Counted from the stretch's first letter, positions 7,275-16,442 are shown. The stretch: 64,000 bases of DNA from Streptomyces katrae (GCF_000717655.1 NZ_JNZY01000041.1:24328-88327), one strand, 5' to 3'. Made by a program: numbers and translations. Notes: generated from the letters alone by a model not told the origin.

Positions 7275-9434
7275 ATGAGCCCGACCTCCGCCACCCTCGC
7301 ATCCACCGCCACCGCCACCTCCGCCGCCGCTCTGGGCACCTCCGTCCCGCGGCGCGAAGGCCGGGAGAAGGTGACCGGCGCCGCCCGCTACGCCGCCGAA
7401 CAGCACCTGCCCCTGCGGGCCTACGCCTGGCCGGTGCCCGCGACCGTTGCCCGCGGCCGGATCACCGCCGTCGACACCGCCGACGCCCTGGCCCTGCCCG
7501 GCGTACTGAGCGTCCTCACCCCCTACGACGCCCCCCGCCTGGGCCCCTCCGACGATCCCACCCTGCAAGTCCTGCAGGACCTGCGGGTGCCGCACCGCGG
7601 CTGGTACGTGGCGCTGGCCGTCGCCGACAGTCTCGAGGGGGCGCGGGCCGCCGCCGACGCCGTACAGGTCACCTACGAGGCGGAGCCGCACGACGTCACC
7701 CTGCGCGAAGGGCACCCGGGCCTGTACACCCCCGACGAGGTCAACGGCGGCTACCCCGCGCACCGCGAACAGGGCGACCCCGACGCGGCGTTCGCCGCCG
7801 CGCCCGTACGCGTCGACGTCCGCTACTCGGTTCCGCCGCTGCACAACCACGCCATGGAACCGCACGCCGCCACCGCCGACTGGGACGCCGAACGCGGCCA
7901 CCTCACCGTGTACGACTCCTGCCAGGGCACCACGGTGGTGCGCAGCGTCCTGGCCGGGCTGTTCGCGCTACCGGAGGACCAGATCACCGTCCTGGCCGAG
8001 CACGTCGGCGGCGGATTCGGCTCCAAGGGCACACCGCGCCCCCACGTCGTCCTCGCCGTGATGGCCAGCCGGCACTGCGGACGCCCCGTCACGCTGTCCC
8101 TGCCCCGACAGCACATGGCCGCCACCGTCGGACACCGCGCGCCCACCCTGCACCACCTCCGGCTCGGCGCCCGCTCCGACGGCACCCTCACCGCCCTCAC
8201 CCACGAGGTCACCACGCACACCTCGCAAGTGCGCGAGTTCGTCGAACAGGCCGCCGTGCCCGCCCGGGTGATGTACGCCGTCCAGGACAGCCGCACCACC
8301 CACCGCGTCGCTGCACTCGACGTGCCCACGCCCTCCTGGATGCGGGCCCCCGGCGAAACCCCCGGCATGTACGCCCTGGAGTCGGCGATGGACGAGCTGG
8401 CCGACGCTCTCGGCATGGACCCCGTCGAGCTGCGTGTGCGCAACGACCCCGCCACCGAGCCCGACAGCGGCCGCCCGTTCAGCAGCCGCCACCTCGTGGA
8501 GTGCCTGCGCGAGGGCGCACGCCGGTTCGGCTGGGCCGGCCGCCGGCCGCCCCGCAGCGAGGGGCCGCTCCTCATCGGCACCGGTGTGGCAGCCGCCACC
8601 TACCCCGTGTACATCGCCCCTTCGGGAGCCCGGGCCCACGCCCGCCCCGACGGGAGCTACCTGGTCGAGGTCAACGCCACCGACATCGGCACCGGCGCCC
8701 GTACGGTCCTGGCCCAGATCGCCGCCGACGCCCTGCACGTCCCGCTCGACGCCGTCTCGCTGGCCATCGGCAACAGCTCGCTGCCGCCCGGCCCCGTCGC
8801 CGGCGGCTCCACCGGAACGGCGTCCTGGGGCTGGGCGGTGCACGACGCGTGCACCGCGTTGACCGACCGGATGGCCCGGCACCACGAGCCGATGCCCGCC
8901 GCCGGGCTTTCCGCGTCCGCCGACACCACCCAGTCCGCGAAGCAGAAGTCACCGTACGCACGCCACTCGTTCGGCGCACACTTCGCCGAGGTCCAGGCCG
9001 ACACCGTCACGGGCGAGGTCCGCGTCCGCAGGCTGCTCGGCGTCTTCGCCGCCGGCCACATCCTCAACCCGCGGACCGCCCGCTCCCAGCTGATCGGGGG
9101 GATGGTGATGGGGCTGGGCATGGCGCTGACCGAGCACAGCGAGCTCGACCCGGCGTTCGGTGACTTCGCGGAACGGGACCTGGCCGCCTACCACGTGCCG
9201 GCCAACGCCGACGTCCCCGCCATCGAGGCACACTGGATCGACGAGCACGACAAGCACCTCAACCCGATGGGCAGCAAGGGCATCGGGGAGATCGGCATCG
9301 TCGGCACCGCCGCCGCGATCGGCAACGCCGTGTGTCAAGCCACCGGCCGGCGGCTGCGGGAACTGCCCTTGACCCCCGACCGGGTCCTGGCCGCCCTCCA
9401 CACCGCGCCGGAGGCTGCGGACCGCGCCGGATGA
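7275..9434 (+). CDS. Molybdopterin-binding catalytic subunit (PaoC/YagR-like aldehyde oxidoreductase)
   Basis: 719 residues, similar to the ~732 of PaoC. It opens with SVPRREGREKVTGAARYAAE, typical of the large subunit. EHVGGGFGSKG is the molybdopterin-binding glycine motif. The C-terminal GSKGIGEIGIVGTAAAIGNA carries the invariant active-site Glu. An aldehyde is hydroxylated to a carboxylic acid at the Mo centre (family knowledge); the physiological substrate is unknown. ATG at 7275 is preceded by AGGAACAGGA, 29 bp after the FAD subunit. No XdhC/PaoD-type maturation chaperone is seen next to the operon, so it must be encoded elsewhere. Confidence 0.9.
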   Translation: MSPTSATLASTATATSAAALGTSVPRREGREKVTGAARYAAEQHLPLRAYAWPVPATVARGRITAVDTADALALPGVLSVLTPYDAPRLGPSDDPTLQVLQDLRVPHRGWYVALAVADSLEGARAAADAVQVTYEAEPHDVTLREGHPGLYTPDEVNGGYPAHREQGDPDAAFAAAPVRVDVRYSVPPLHNHAMEPHAATADWDAERGHLTVYDSCQGTTVVRSVLAGLFALPEDQITVLAEHVGGGFGSKGTPRPHVVLAVMASRHCGRPVTLSLPRQHMAATVGHRAPTLHHLRLGARSDGTLTALTHEVTTHTSQVREFVEQAAVPARVMYAVQDSRTTHRVAALDVPTPSWMRAPGETPGMYALESAMDELADALGMDPVELRVRNDPATEPDSGRPFSSRHLVECLREGARRFGWAGRRPPRSEGPLLIGTGVAAATYPVYIAPSGARAHARPDGSYLVEVNATDIGTGARTVLAQIAADALHVPLDAVSLAIGNSSLPPGPVAGGSTGTASWGWAVHDACTALTDRMARHHEPMPAAGLSASADTTQSAKQKSPYARHSFGAHFAEVQADTVTGEVRVRRLLGVFAAGHILNPRTARSQLIGGMVMGLGMALTEHSELDPAFGDFAERDLAAYHVPANADVPAIEAHWIDEHDKHLNPMGSKGIGEIGIVGTAAAIGNAVCQATGRRLRELPLTPDRVLAALHTAPEAADRAG

Positions 9435-9504
9435 CAGCCGGACGCGCCCCGGCCGTGGCCGACCGGTCCCGCATGCGCGCGCCCCCCGGCCGCAGAGCGT
9501 ACGC

Positions 9505-9963
9505 TCAGCGCTTCACGTCCTCGTCGGTGAGGAAGTAGACGTGACGCCGTTCAGCGGGCGCCAGCGGGCCGAGATGGAGCAGGCCGGGGTCGTCCTGGAC
9601 CTGTTGCCAGAATTCCGCTTCGGTCGATGCGGTCCCGAGGACCATCCACGGCGCGCCGTACTCCGTCCTCGCCGCCCATACCCCGAGCTGACGGCGACCC
9701 GGGCCGAAGAGGTCCTCCCCGACCGGTTCCTCCTGCATCTCAGCGACCAGGTTCGACGTGTGCCGGTGTGGACACCGGGTCTGCAAGCGCCGCTGCTCCC
9801 ACCAGGTGCACAGATGTTCCGTCGCCGAGTCGGCGACGTCGTCGGCGGCATCCAACGCCCCTTGATCGGCGTTCGGTGCAGCGGGCCGGACCACGCGCAC
9901 CAGCAGTTCGTGCCCGCACGGCTGGTAGCTGAAGAGCCTGAAGATCTTGATTTGGGCGCCCAC
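9505..9963 (-). CDS. Hypothetical protein, conserved-looking
   Basis: 152 residues with good coding bias. It contains five Cys/His-type residues in the middle (CTWWEQRRLQTRCPHRHT) and a C-terminal segment rich in acidic and aromatic residues ending FLTDEDVKR. No signal peptide or membrane segment. GTG at 9963 is the most plausible start, with GAGGG about 12 nt upstream. It is convergent with the molybdoenzyme operon and precedes the hydrolase gene on the same strand by orientation. The family is not recognised. Confidence 0.55.
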   Translation of the reverse strand: MGAQIKIFRLFSYQPCGHELLVRVVRPAAPNADQGALDAADDVADSATEHLCTWWEQRRLQTRCPHRHTSNLVAEMQEEPVGEDLFGPGRRQLGVWAARTEYGAPWMVLGTASTEAEFWQQVQDDPGLLHLGPLAPAERRHVYFLTDEDVKR

Positions 9964-10055
9964 GGGACCATTGTGCCCTCACACGGCAGCCACGCTCCCG
10001 GCCGCCTGGGGCACCACCACGGGCAGCGTGATCGCCCCCACTCGTGATCTCGAGG

Positions 10056-10919
10056 TCAGCTTCCGGGGGCGTGGGCCTCGCCGTTGATGTCGCTGATCAG
10101 CCAGGCGAGCATCGCGGGGGTGGCGTCGAAGTGGCCGCCGTGCCCGGCATCGGCTTGTCTGATCAGCGTCGCGGTCGGCATGCGTGCGGCGAGCCACTCG
10201 CCGTGCGCAGGGGGCACCAGGGTGTCGAGGCCACCGTGCCAGATCCGTGTCGGGACCGTGATGTCCGCCGGGTTGAAGCCCCATGCGGTGCCGAAGATGG
10301 CGGTGACGTCGTCCACCCAGCCGTCCAGCCCCGGCCGGACCGCTTCGGCGAACGCCGCGCCCATCATCGCGCTGATCTCCGGTCGGGAGAGGACCGCCTG
10401 TTCGATCTCAGGCAGCGGCGGGAAACCGGCCGTTCCGAGATTCGCCAGGTGTTCCGTGACGGCTTCCCTTCCGGTCAACGCCACGGCGGCGCTGTGACGG
10501 TTTCCCTCGCTCATGCCGGCGGTCCAGTCCAGCCCGGCAGCGTCACGTGGCGCCGGGCTCGCCAGCGCCCCCAGCCGTGTCACCCGTTCGGGATGCCGGG
10601 CGGCGAAAGCCATGGCGTGCGGGCCGCCCCCGGACACTCCGAACACCGCGAAGCGGTCCAGGCCGAGTGCGGCGGTGACGGCCGCGACGTCAGCGGCGGC
10701 ATCGATGACCCGACGCCCCGGCTTCGGTGTGGAGCCGCCGAACCCGGGCCGGTCATAGGTGATCAGCCGGACGCCGAACTCGTGGAACAGGGAATCGTCC
10801 GGGTATCGGGCCAGTCGGCTCATCGGGCTGCCGTGCAGGTAGACGACCGGTATCCCGGTGGGGTCGCCCCATTCCTCCACTGCCAACGTCCGACGGTCGT
10901 CGGTGATCAACTCGCGCAT
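10056..10919 (-). CDS. Alpha/beta-fold hydrolase
   Basis: 287 residues, one complete alpha/beta-hydrolase domain. The oxyanion region is VVYLHGSPMSR (near residue 25), the nucleophile elbow is GVSGGGPHA with the Ser near residue 95, the acid is probably in HGGLDTLVPP, and the catalytic His is in ADAGHGGHFD near the C-terminus. YDRPGFGGS precedes the elbow as in epoxide-hydrolase and esterase relatives. The substrate cannot be read from the sequence. The gene lies downstream of the methyltransferase gene but a strong hairpin separates them, so separate transcription is likely. Confidence 0.85.
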   Translation of the reverse strand: MRELITDDRRTLAVEEWGDPTGIPVVYLHGSPMSRLARYPDDSLFHEFGVRLITYDRPGFGGSTPKPGRRVIDAAADVAAVTAALGLDRFAVFGVSGGGPHAMAFAARHPERVTRLGALASPAPRDAAGLDWTAGMSEGNRHSAAVALTGREAVTEHLANLGTAGFPPLPEIEQAVLSRPEISAMMGAAFAEAVRPGLDGWVDDVTAIFGTAWGFNPADITVPTRIWHGGLDTLVPPAHGEWLAARMPTATLIRQADAGHGGHFDATPAMLAWLISDINGEAHAPGS

Positions 10920-10971
10920 GCGGCAAACCTAGCCCCGGTACTGATCGACGGCCAAAGCTTTTCATCCACAG

Positions 10972-11012
10972 CGCAACATCGCCGTACTGCCCTATGTGCG
11001 GGCGATGTTGCG
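10972..11012 (-). terminator. Hairpin terminator after the methyltransferase gene
   Basis: Perfect 12-bp arms CGCAACATCGCC (10972-10983) and GGCGATGTTGCG (11001-11012) around a 17-nt loop. It lies between the stop of the methyltransferase gene and the start of the hydrolase gene, both on the minus strand. No T-tract is present. Confidence 0.6.
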
Positions 11013-11075
11013 GGTCCATCGATGCCCCAGACCTGCCTTCGCGGCGAGTCGAGAGAGCCCCGCGTCTCAACGACG

Positions 11076-11690
11076 TCAGTCTGTTCCTCCGTGGCGTGGA
11101 GTGATCCGGGCGTGGGATGACCGCACGGCCATCAGGAGTCCGCTCGCCCAGGCCATGCGGACGGAGTGAAAGTCCTCGCGCTCTTCCAGGTCGGTCAGCA
11201 GGCGCTGGACCGCAGCTCCGTGGCCCGCGGGCCAACCGGGCTGCGGGGAGAGGTCGTCAATCAGATAGGTGCCGCCGGAGGCCACGAGTTCCAGAGTCCG
11301 TTCCAGGTGCGTGAACTTGCCGGGCCAGGTGTCCGCGAACACCAGGTCGAACGGTTCCCCGTCGTAGGTCTGCAGCCATTCAGCGCCGTCTCCGGCCACG
11401 AAGGTCACCCGTGGATCAGAACGCAACTGCTCCCGGGCGACCTCCTGCACGACCTCGTCCAGTTCGACGGTGACCAGGGACGAGGCGCTGTCCATCCCGC
11501 TGAGGAGCCAAGCGGTGCCCTCGCCCACGCCCGTGCCGAGTTCGAGGATGCGGCCGCCAGGACGGGCGGCTGCGAGGAGGGCCAGCAGGCTGCCGGTGCG
11601 CTCTTCGCAGGACATGTCGAAGCCCGCTTCGCGCGCCGCGGCACGCAGGGCCGGCAGTGAGTCCGGGAACGTGCTCGGCGTGTCGTCCAC
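11076..11690 (-). CDS. Class I SAM-dependent methyltransferase (O-methyltransferase-like)
   Basis: 204 residues. SAM motif I is RILELGTGVGEGTAWLL (around residue 48), followed by VTVELDE (motif II acidic residue) and VTFVAGDGAEWL. FDLVFADTWPGKFTHLE and GGTYLIDDL correspond to the metal- and substrate-proximal region of O-methyltransferases (family 3 type). GTG at 11690 lies inside the 12-bp palindrome TCCACGCGTGGA (11686-11697). It is divergent from the LysR gene at 11876 with 185 bp between them, so LysR control is plausible. The substrate is unknown. Confidence 0.8.
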   Translation of the reverse strand: MDDTPSTFPDSLPALRAAAREAGFDMSCEERTGSLLALLAAARPGGRILELGTGVGEGTAWLLSGMDSASSLVTVELDEVVQEVAREQLRSDPRVTFVAGDGAEWLQTYDGEPFDLVFADTWPGKFTHLERTLELVASGGTYLIDDLSPQPGWPAGHGAAVQRLLTDLEEREDFHSVRMAWASGLLMAVRSSHARITPRHGGTD

Positions 11691-11875
11691 GCGTGGATCA
11701 TGCAGCCGCCGCCCTTCCCGCGCAACGCCTTTTGCCTCCCCCCATGGCGTCCTCGGCGTCCTCGGTCATTTCCCTGTGGCTGCTGTGGTCACGAAGCCCT
11801 TGGCGTCGTCCCTGTCCGCGACCGCCTCCGTGCTCTGCCGGATGGTCGTCTGACCTCGACGGTTACAGTCGGCAG

Positions 11876-12766
11876 ATGGAACTGCGGCAGCTGAGCTACT
11901 TCGTTACCGTGGCCGAGGAACTGCACTTCGGCCGGGCCGCCGACCGGCTGCACATCGTGCAGTCGGCGGTCAGCCAGCAAGTGCAGCGGCTGGAAAGGGA
12001 GCTGGGGGCCGATCTCTTCGACCGCTCGCCACGCCACGTTCGACTCACCGGCGCGGGGGAGCGGCTGTTGCCCGAGGCGCGGGCGGTGCTCGCCGCCGCC
12101 GATCGGGCCAGGGCCGCCGTCCGGGAAGGGGCAGGCCTGCGCCTGGGCACCAGCACCGGCCTCGGTGAATACCTGGACCGGGTGCTCGGTGACCTGGCCG
12201 TCCTCGCCCCCGAGACCGTGGTCCAGCTGGTTTCGGCCCCGGCCCACGACCGCCTGGAGCAGGTTGCGGACGGCCGCCTTGACGCCGCGTTCCTACGTTC
12301 CCTGGAGCCCGCACCGGGTGTGCGGATCCTGCCCCTGTGGAAAGACCCCCTGGTAGCGGCCCTCCCGGCGGCGCATCCACTCGCCCGCGAGACGGAACTG
12401 GCCCTCTCCGATCTGGCTGGCCTGCGGCTCTGCATCACCGCCCGCCGCAACAACCCGGCCCTCGTCGACCTGGTCGTCGGATCCTGCCACGCAGCCGGCT
12501 TCGAGCCGATGCCCGGACCGGTCAGCGGCTCGCTGCAGGACACCCTCGCCACCATCGGTGCCGGCCCCGTACCGATGTGGACCGTGGTGTACGCGGCCCA
12601 CGCACGCGTGCTGCTCAGCCCCCGGGTCGCCTTCCGCCCGTTCCGTGCCCCCGGCCTGGCCCTGCCCATCGGCCTGGCCGTCCGGCGCGAGAGCCCGCCC
12701 GCTGCTCTCGAGGCGCTCCTGAAGGTGCTCACACCCCTCCCGACCAGCAGCGATCACGAGAGCTGA
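11876..12766 (+). CDS. LysR-family transcriptional regulator
   Basis: 296 residues. The N-terminal winged helix-turn-helix starts MELRQLSYFVTVAEELHFGR and runs through QSAVSQQVQRLERELG to about residue 60. The rest is the two-lobed effector-binding domain. The gene is divergent from the methyltransferase gene and is followed 115 bp later by a 4-OT tautomerase, an arrangement in which LysR proteins usually control the divergent gene. ATG at 11876 fits the conserved LysR N-terminus exactly; longer in-frame starts upstream are not credible. Confidence 0.9.
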   Translation: MELRQLSYFVTVAEELHFGRAADRLHIVQSAVSQQVQRLERELGADLFDRSPRHVRLTGAGERLLPEARAVLAAADRARAAVREGAGLRLGTSTGLGEYLDRVLGDLAVLAPETVVQLVSAPAHDRLEQVADGRLDAAFLRSLEPAPGVRILPLWKDPLVAALPAAHPLARETELALSDLAGLRLCITARRNNPALVDLVVGSCHAAGFEPMPGPVSGSLQDTLATIGAGPVPMWTVVYAAHARVLLSPRVAFRPFRAPGLALPIGLAVRRESPPAALEALLKVLTPLPTSSDHES

Positions 12767-12881
12767 TCGTTGCGGTCGCGGTCTGCTCCTTGGTCGGGCC
12801 GCACGGATCCGATGGACTGGGGTCATGCCGGTGAGTGACCCGGAAAGGCCGGGAAGCCGCCGCTGGCAAGGGAGTTCGGTC

Positions 12882-13064
12882 ATGCCCATCGTCACCGTTC
12901 AGCAGGGTCCCCGCGATGTCGAGCTGAAGCGCGAGCTCGTCAAGCGGGTCACGGACGCCTTCGTCGACGCGTACAAGATCCCGGCCGAGACCGTCCAGGT
13001 GTGGATCCACGAGGTCCCGGCGGACAGCTGGGGCGCGGCGGGCACGCTCGTCGCCGACAAGTAG
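12882..13064 (+). CDS. 4-oxalocrotonate tautomerase family protein
   Basis: 60 residues starting MPIVTVQQGP, so Pro-1 becomes N-terminal after Met removal and can act as the catalytic base of this family. VKRVTDAFVDAYKIPAETVQVWI is the helix-strand core, and HEVPADSWGAAGTL corresponds to the conserved C-terminal segment. AAGGGAG precedes the ATG by 8 nt. A longer in-frame start at 12825 would add 19 residues and hide the Pro, so it is rejected. These small enzymes interconvert enol and keto acids; the substrate here is unknown. Confidence 0.85.
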   Translation: MPIVTVQQGPRDVELKRELVKRVTDAFVDAYKIPAETVQVWIHEVPADSWGAAGTLVADK

Positions 13065-13369
13065 GACCGCAGTACGGGGTCTCCGGAGATCCGGCGGACA
13101 CCCGGCCAACAGGCCGCCGCCGACAGCGGCGCCCTGCCTCACCGGTGAAGCCGGGTCTGGTATCTCCGGGCTAGCGAGGGGCAAGGCGCAGCCCTGAGGT
13201 GAACGGTGGCGCGCCGGGACGACCGGCAGCCGTGCAGGGTGCTGCCGCCGGTCGATGGCGTCGGTCATGTCGCCAACGACGTAGCGGACGGTTTGCTCGG
13301 GCATCGCGACCGGGGCGGGCCGAGCAGCCGTCGAGCCACGGGCGGCGGCCCGGGCCCGTCGGGTGGCTG

Positions 13370-13640
13370 CCCGTGCCCGCCATGACCACCGAGTAGAGGC
13401 CGGTCTCGGGGGTGATGAAGAGGCGTTGCGCTCGGGCCGCCCTCCGGGTCGGCCTTGGCGAAGACTTCGCCGTCCGTGAGGCGGCCGCCGGCCGCGTGCA
13501 CGTCGAATACGCGGATGGCGCCGCCCCGGGTGTGGGAGACGAACAACTGCCGCTCGTCGGGGGAGAAGACGAGTCCGTTGGGGACGGAGAAGCAGCGGTC
13601 GTCGAGGCAGGTGTACAGCTCGGGGCGCTCGGTGGCCATG
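13370..13640 (-). pseudogene. Remnant of an SMP-30/gluconolactonase-like gene
   Basis: In one minus-strand frame the segment [20 protein letters not shown] followed by [19 protein letters not shown] is the typical beta-propeller signature of SMP-30/gluconolactonase proteins. After the residues FAKADPEGG the similarity shifts to another frame (RLFITPETGLYSVVM), and both the N-terminal and C-terminal parts are missing. A functional protein would be about 290 residues. The gene is therefore a frameshifted fragment. Confidence 0.6.
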
Positions 13641-13776
13641 GCGCCAACGGCCCCAACGGCCGGCGTCGCGCCCCTTCCCTGCGTTTCGGGGTGCTCCGCC
13701 TGCGGTGGGCTGGTGCAGCGGTACGGTGGAGTGGAGCCGCGAGGGTCGACGTCCGCAGTTGCACTACGGTCACGTC

Positions 13777-14157
13777 ATGAGCGACTCAGAGAAGAACAAG
13801 TCCAGCGCCATGGCGTTCTACGACCTGATGTTCAACCAGTGCCGCCCCGCCGAGGCCATCGACCGGTACGCCGGCGACACGTACATCCAGCACAACCCGC
13901 ACGTAGCCGACGGTAAGCAGGCGTTCATCGACTACTTCGAACGCATGGCCGCCGAATACCCGGGCAAGCACGTCGAGTTCAAGCGCGCCGTTGCCGAAGG
14001 CGACCACGTCGTCCTGCACTGCCATCAGACCTGGCCCGACGAGGAGTACGCAGGCATCGACATCTTCCGCTTCGACCGGGACGGCAGGATCGTAGAGCAC
14101 TGGGACGTACTGCAGGTCGTCCCACCCACCTCCCGGAACGACAACACCATGTTCTGA
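13777..14157 (+). CDS. SnoaL-like / nuclear transport factor 2-fold protein
   Basis: 126 residues starting [20 protein letters not shown]. The pattern [20 protein letters not shown], an acidic middle and [17 protein letters not shown] at the end is that of SnoaL-like polyketide-cyclase-fold proteins. These small cone-shaped domains bind diverse ligands and many lack known catalysis. The start at 13777 fits the conserved N-terminal helix. The preceding fragment of an SMP-30-like gene is convergent. The biochemical role is open. Confidence 0.8.
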   Translation: MSDSEKNKSSAMAFYDLMFNQCRPAEAIDRYAGDTYIQHNPHVADGKQAFIDYFERMAAEYPGKHVEFKRAVAEGDHVVLHCHQTWPDEEYAGIDIFRFDRDGRIVEHWDVLQVVPPTSRNDNTMF

Positions 14158-14488
14158 GGCCGGCTCCTCTCCCGTCGCACATCCTCCAGCCACGCGGGCG
14201 GTAAGGCCGTCGCGTACCGAGGTCGCTCATCGCGGTACCTCCCAAGGGTCAACCCGGAATGTCGTACGGGGCCCACCCAGGACCGCTTGCCGGAGGGGGG
14301 GTCCCGTCGCCCAGTACGCGGCGGCCGCAGCGTTCGGGGGAAGACGGCCGCGAAGCGGCGGGGCCTGGCGCGGCCGCCGGGCCCGCCGCATCGGCGGCCA
14401 GGGGCGACCGGCGACCGGCTGGGGCGGGGGGTGCCGCATCGGCCGGGGCTTGCCCTGTGGACGGGGGCGTGGCGGCACATGGACGCTG
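14158..14488. other. Intergenic, no supported gene
   Basis: About 330 bp of very GC-rich DNA between two convergent genes. The open frames on both strands are mutually overlapping low-complexity Arg/Pro/Gly sequence. Nothing recognised. Confidence 0.4.
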
Positions 14489-14857
14489 TCACATCCCGGG
14501 CATGTCGTAGCCGGGGTCTGGATGCTGACGGGGGGTCCACCACTCGGTGAGACCCCACCCCCCGAGCGCGAGCGCGGCCAAGGCCGCGACGGCCGCAGCC
14601 CACGGAGGCACCCGCCTGATGGCCAAGGCCCAGGAGAGGAGCGGCAACAGCGCTCCGCCGAGCAGGATGAGCGGCAGGTCGACGAAGACCACGTTCAGAT
14701 CGCGGGCGTGGCCCTCGAATCCCCCGTCGATACTGAACGCAGCCCGCGGTGCCCAGACAGCCAGCCCGGCCGCTGCACCGAGGCCGGCGAGGAAGTATCC
14801 GGCCCGACGCTCGCCCCTTGGCTCCATGCCGGCCCGACGTGGTGTGTTATCCCTCAT
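14489..14857 (-). CDS. Small integral membrane protein, unknown function
   Basis: 122 residues with about three hydrophobic segments: AGYFLAGLGAAAGLAVWA (from residue 19), VVFVDLPLILLGGALLPLLSW (around 56-77) and WAAAVAALAALALGGWGL (around 85-105). The N-terminus is charged and the tail contains HPDPGYDMPGM. Hydrophobicity and codon bias support a real gene. Convergent with the SnoaL-like gene. The family is not recognised. Confidence 0.6.
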   Translation of the reverse strand: MRDNTPRRAGMEPRGERRAGYFLAGLGAAAGLAVWAPRAAFSIDGGFEGHARDLNVVFVDLPLILLGGALLPLLSWALAIRRVPPWAAAVAALAALALGGWGLTEWWTPRQHPDPGYDMPGM

Positions 14858-15159
14858 GCCCTCTGGACGTGGAAGCCCGACGCACGGTTGCAGGGGCCGG
14901 CCGGCGCCTACGTGCCGTCGTGGGCCGGTGAACGTTGGTTGATCCAGCCGTAGAAGGCGAAGCCCCTCCGACTGGTTCGATGCCAGGACGAAGTGCCGAA
15001 GTGCCGACAGCTGGCAGCCGGAGCGAACCGGCTCCCCGCCTCCCGGCCGGCACCCTTGGCCACACCGACTTCACTGCGACGGCGGCAACGGGTACAACGA
15101 ACGGGGCCGCTGGGCCCTTGACTTCGCTAGGGTGTCGAAGAGGATCGTTGGAGGACGCC

Positions 15160-15465
15160 ATGAGTGCCCAGCCCGAGTACGCGCCCGCCCCGCTGCCCGT
15201 GCCGGCCCCGGCCGCCGCGGCCCAGTTGCGGGAGCAGCTGCGTGTCGACCGCCGCGCCGCGCAATGGGTGCCGGCCTTCGAGCGTGACTGGGCCAAGGCC
15301 CTGGAAGACTCCCGTCACACTTACTCACTTACCCCGTTGCACGACGTCATCCGTACCTGGCAGCTGCGCGTCGCCTCGGCCCCGGCCGTGGACGCGTACG
15401 TCGACTCCGGTCGCGACGAGACCGACTTCGTCGCCCTCGAGGACGTCCTCGGGACCCGCCGGTGA
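15160..15465 (+). CDS. DUF6247-like protein, probable antitoxin
   Basis: 101 residues. A Pro/Ala-rich start is followed by a helical core (LREQLRVDRRAAQWVPAFER, ALEDSRHTYSLTPLHDVIRT, WQLRVA) that resembles DUF6247 proteins of actinomycetes, and an acidic C-terminus (DSGRDETDFVALEDVLG) suited to neutralising a basic partner. TTGGAGGACGCC precedes the ATG. The stop overlaps the GTG of the next gene by 4 nt (GTGA). Gene order, size and overlap are those of a type II antitoxin-toxin pair; antitoxin function is inferred. Confidence 0.7.
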   Translation: MSAQPEYAPAPLPVPAPAAAAQLREQLRVDRRAAQWVPAFERDWAKALEDSRHTYSLTPLHDVIRTWQLRVASAPAVDAYVDSGRDETDFVALEDVLGTRR

Positions 15466-15722
15466 CCAGTACGCCCTGGACGGTGCGAATATCCCCGCAC
15501 GCGGCGAAGGCGCTCACCGGCCTTCCCGAGCCCGCGACGGAGATGATCCGTGATGTCCTTGACCTCGCCACCCGCTCCCCCTGGGGCTGGCCGCAGTGGA
15601 ATACCGGTGATCCCGAGGGCGAAGACATACGGGCCGCCTCCATCGGACAAGTGTCCGTCGTCTACGTCATCAACCAGCTCACACGGCACTTGTCCGTCCT
15701 GGACATCGTCTGGCTCGGCTGA
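15462..15722 (+). CDS. RelE/ParE-like toxin
   Basis: 86 residues. WTVRISPHAAKALTGLP is the N-terminal strand-helix of the RelE/ParE fold. SIGQVSVVYVINQLTRHLSVLDIVWLG gives the closing beta-strands. In RelE proteins this fold cleaves mRNA in the ribosome; in ParE it poisons gyrase. Catalytic residues typical of RelE are not obvious, so activity cannot be assigned. Translation is coupled to the DUF6247 gene through a GTGA overlap. Confidence 0.75.
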   Translation: MTSTPWTVRISPHAAKALTGLPEPATEMIRDVLDLATRSPWGWPQWNTGDPEGEDIRAASIGQVSVVYVINQLTRHLSVLDIVWLG

Positions 15723-15962
15723 CCGTCGGTCCAGAGACGGCCTGGGGAAGGCGCAGCAGCACGGTCCACTGCTGCACCGGCTGCCCGCTGCGGCCCACTT
15801 GGCGTCCCGCGAGGCGCTTGGGCAGGAGCTGCGCGCGCACGGACGGAAGGCGAAGCGGGATGGGGGGCCGTGCTCACGATCAGGCGCCGGGGTGCCACTG
15901 GGCAGGGCGCAGGCCAGCCTGGAAGGAATCCTCTTACGCGAACGACCCGGAGGGACTCCGCG

Positions 15963-16442
15963 GTGAACCGACTTCGACTGCCCGGCCTGCCCGGATGGCT
16001 CGGGCGTGTGCAGAAGCGTGCCGCAGGGCTCCGCGGGCGTCGAGCGCGGCTCCAGGCCCAGCGGGACGCTGAGGATGCCGCAGAGCGGGAGGACTCGGTT
16101 CCTCCGGAGATGCGACCCGGTGACGGTGCCGGCGCGCGGAACCCCGCGGCGGCAGGTGCCCTGGGGGGCGGGTGGCCGCCGAGCCGGTTGGCGGTTCCTG
16201 GTGCTCGCCGCCACCGTCTGGGTACTGATGCGGGTTACCCGCTGGCCGTGGTCTTGGCCGTTGCCACGGGCGGCACCGTCGCCGGAATCGACGGGGCCGT
16301 CGTGGCGGTCCCGCTCGTCGCGGTGGGCAACACGGTGGTCGGATACCTCCGCGCCCGCCCCGGCGCGAGCGCGACGGACGCGGCACCGGTTGCTCCGGCC
16401 CGGGAGCAGCCGGCGAACGCGGAGGACGACACGGACCGGTGA
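15963..16442 (+). pseudogene. AI-2E family transporter with large internal deletion and frameshift
   Basis: Three pieces of one gene are visible. From GTG 15963 a basic N-terminus (LPGWLGRVQKRAAGL, then SVPPEMRPGDG) resembles the cytoplasmic N-terminus of streptomycete AI-2E transporters. Around 16185-16233 the first membrane helix (WRFLVLAATVWVLM) lies in another frame. From about 16246 the original frame resumes with YPLAVVLAVATGGTVAGIDG and VPLVAVGNTVVGYL, the C-terminal helices. Roughly 250-300 residues between the first and last helices are missing. A functional transporter is not possible. Confidence 0.65.
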
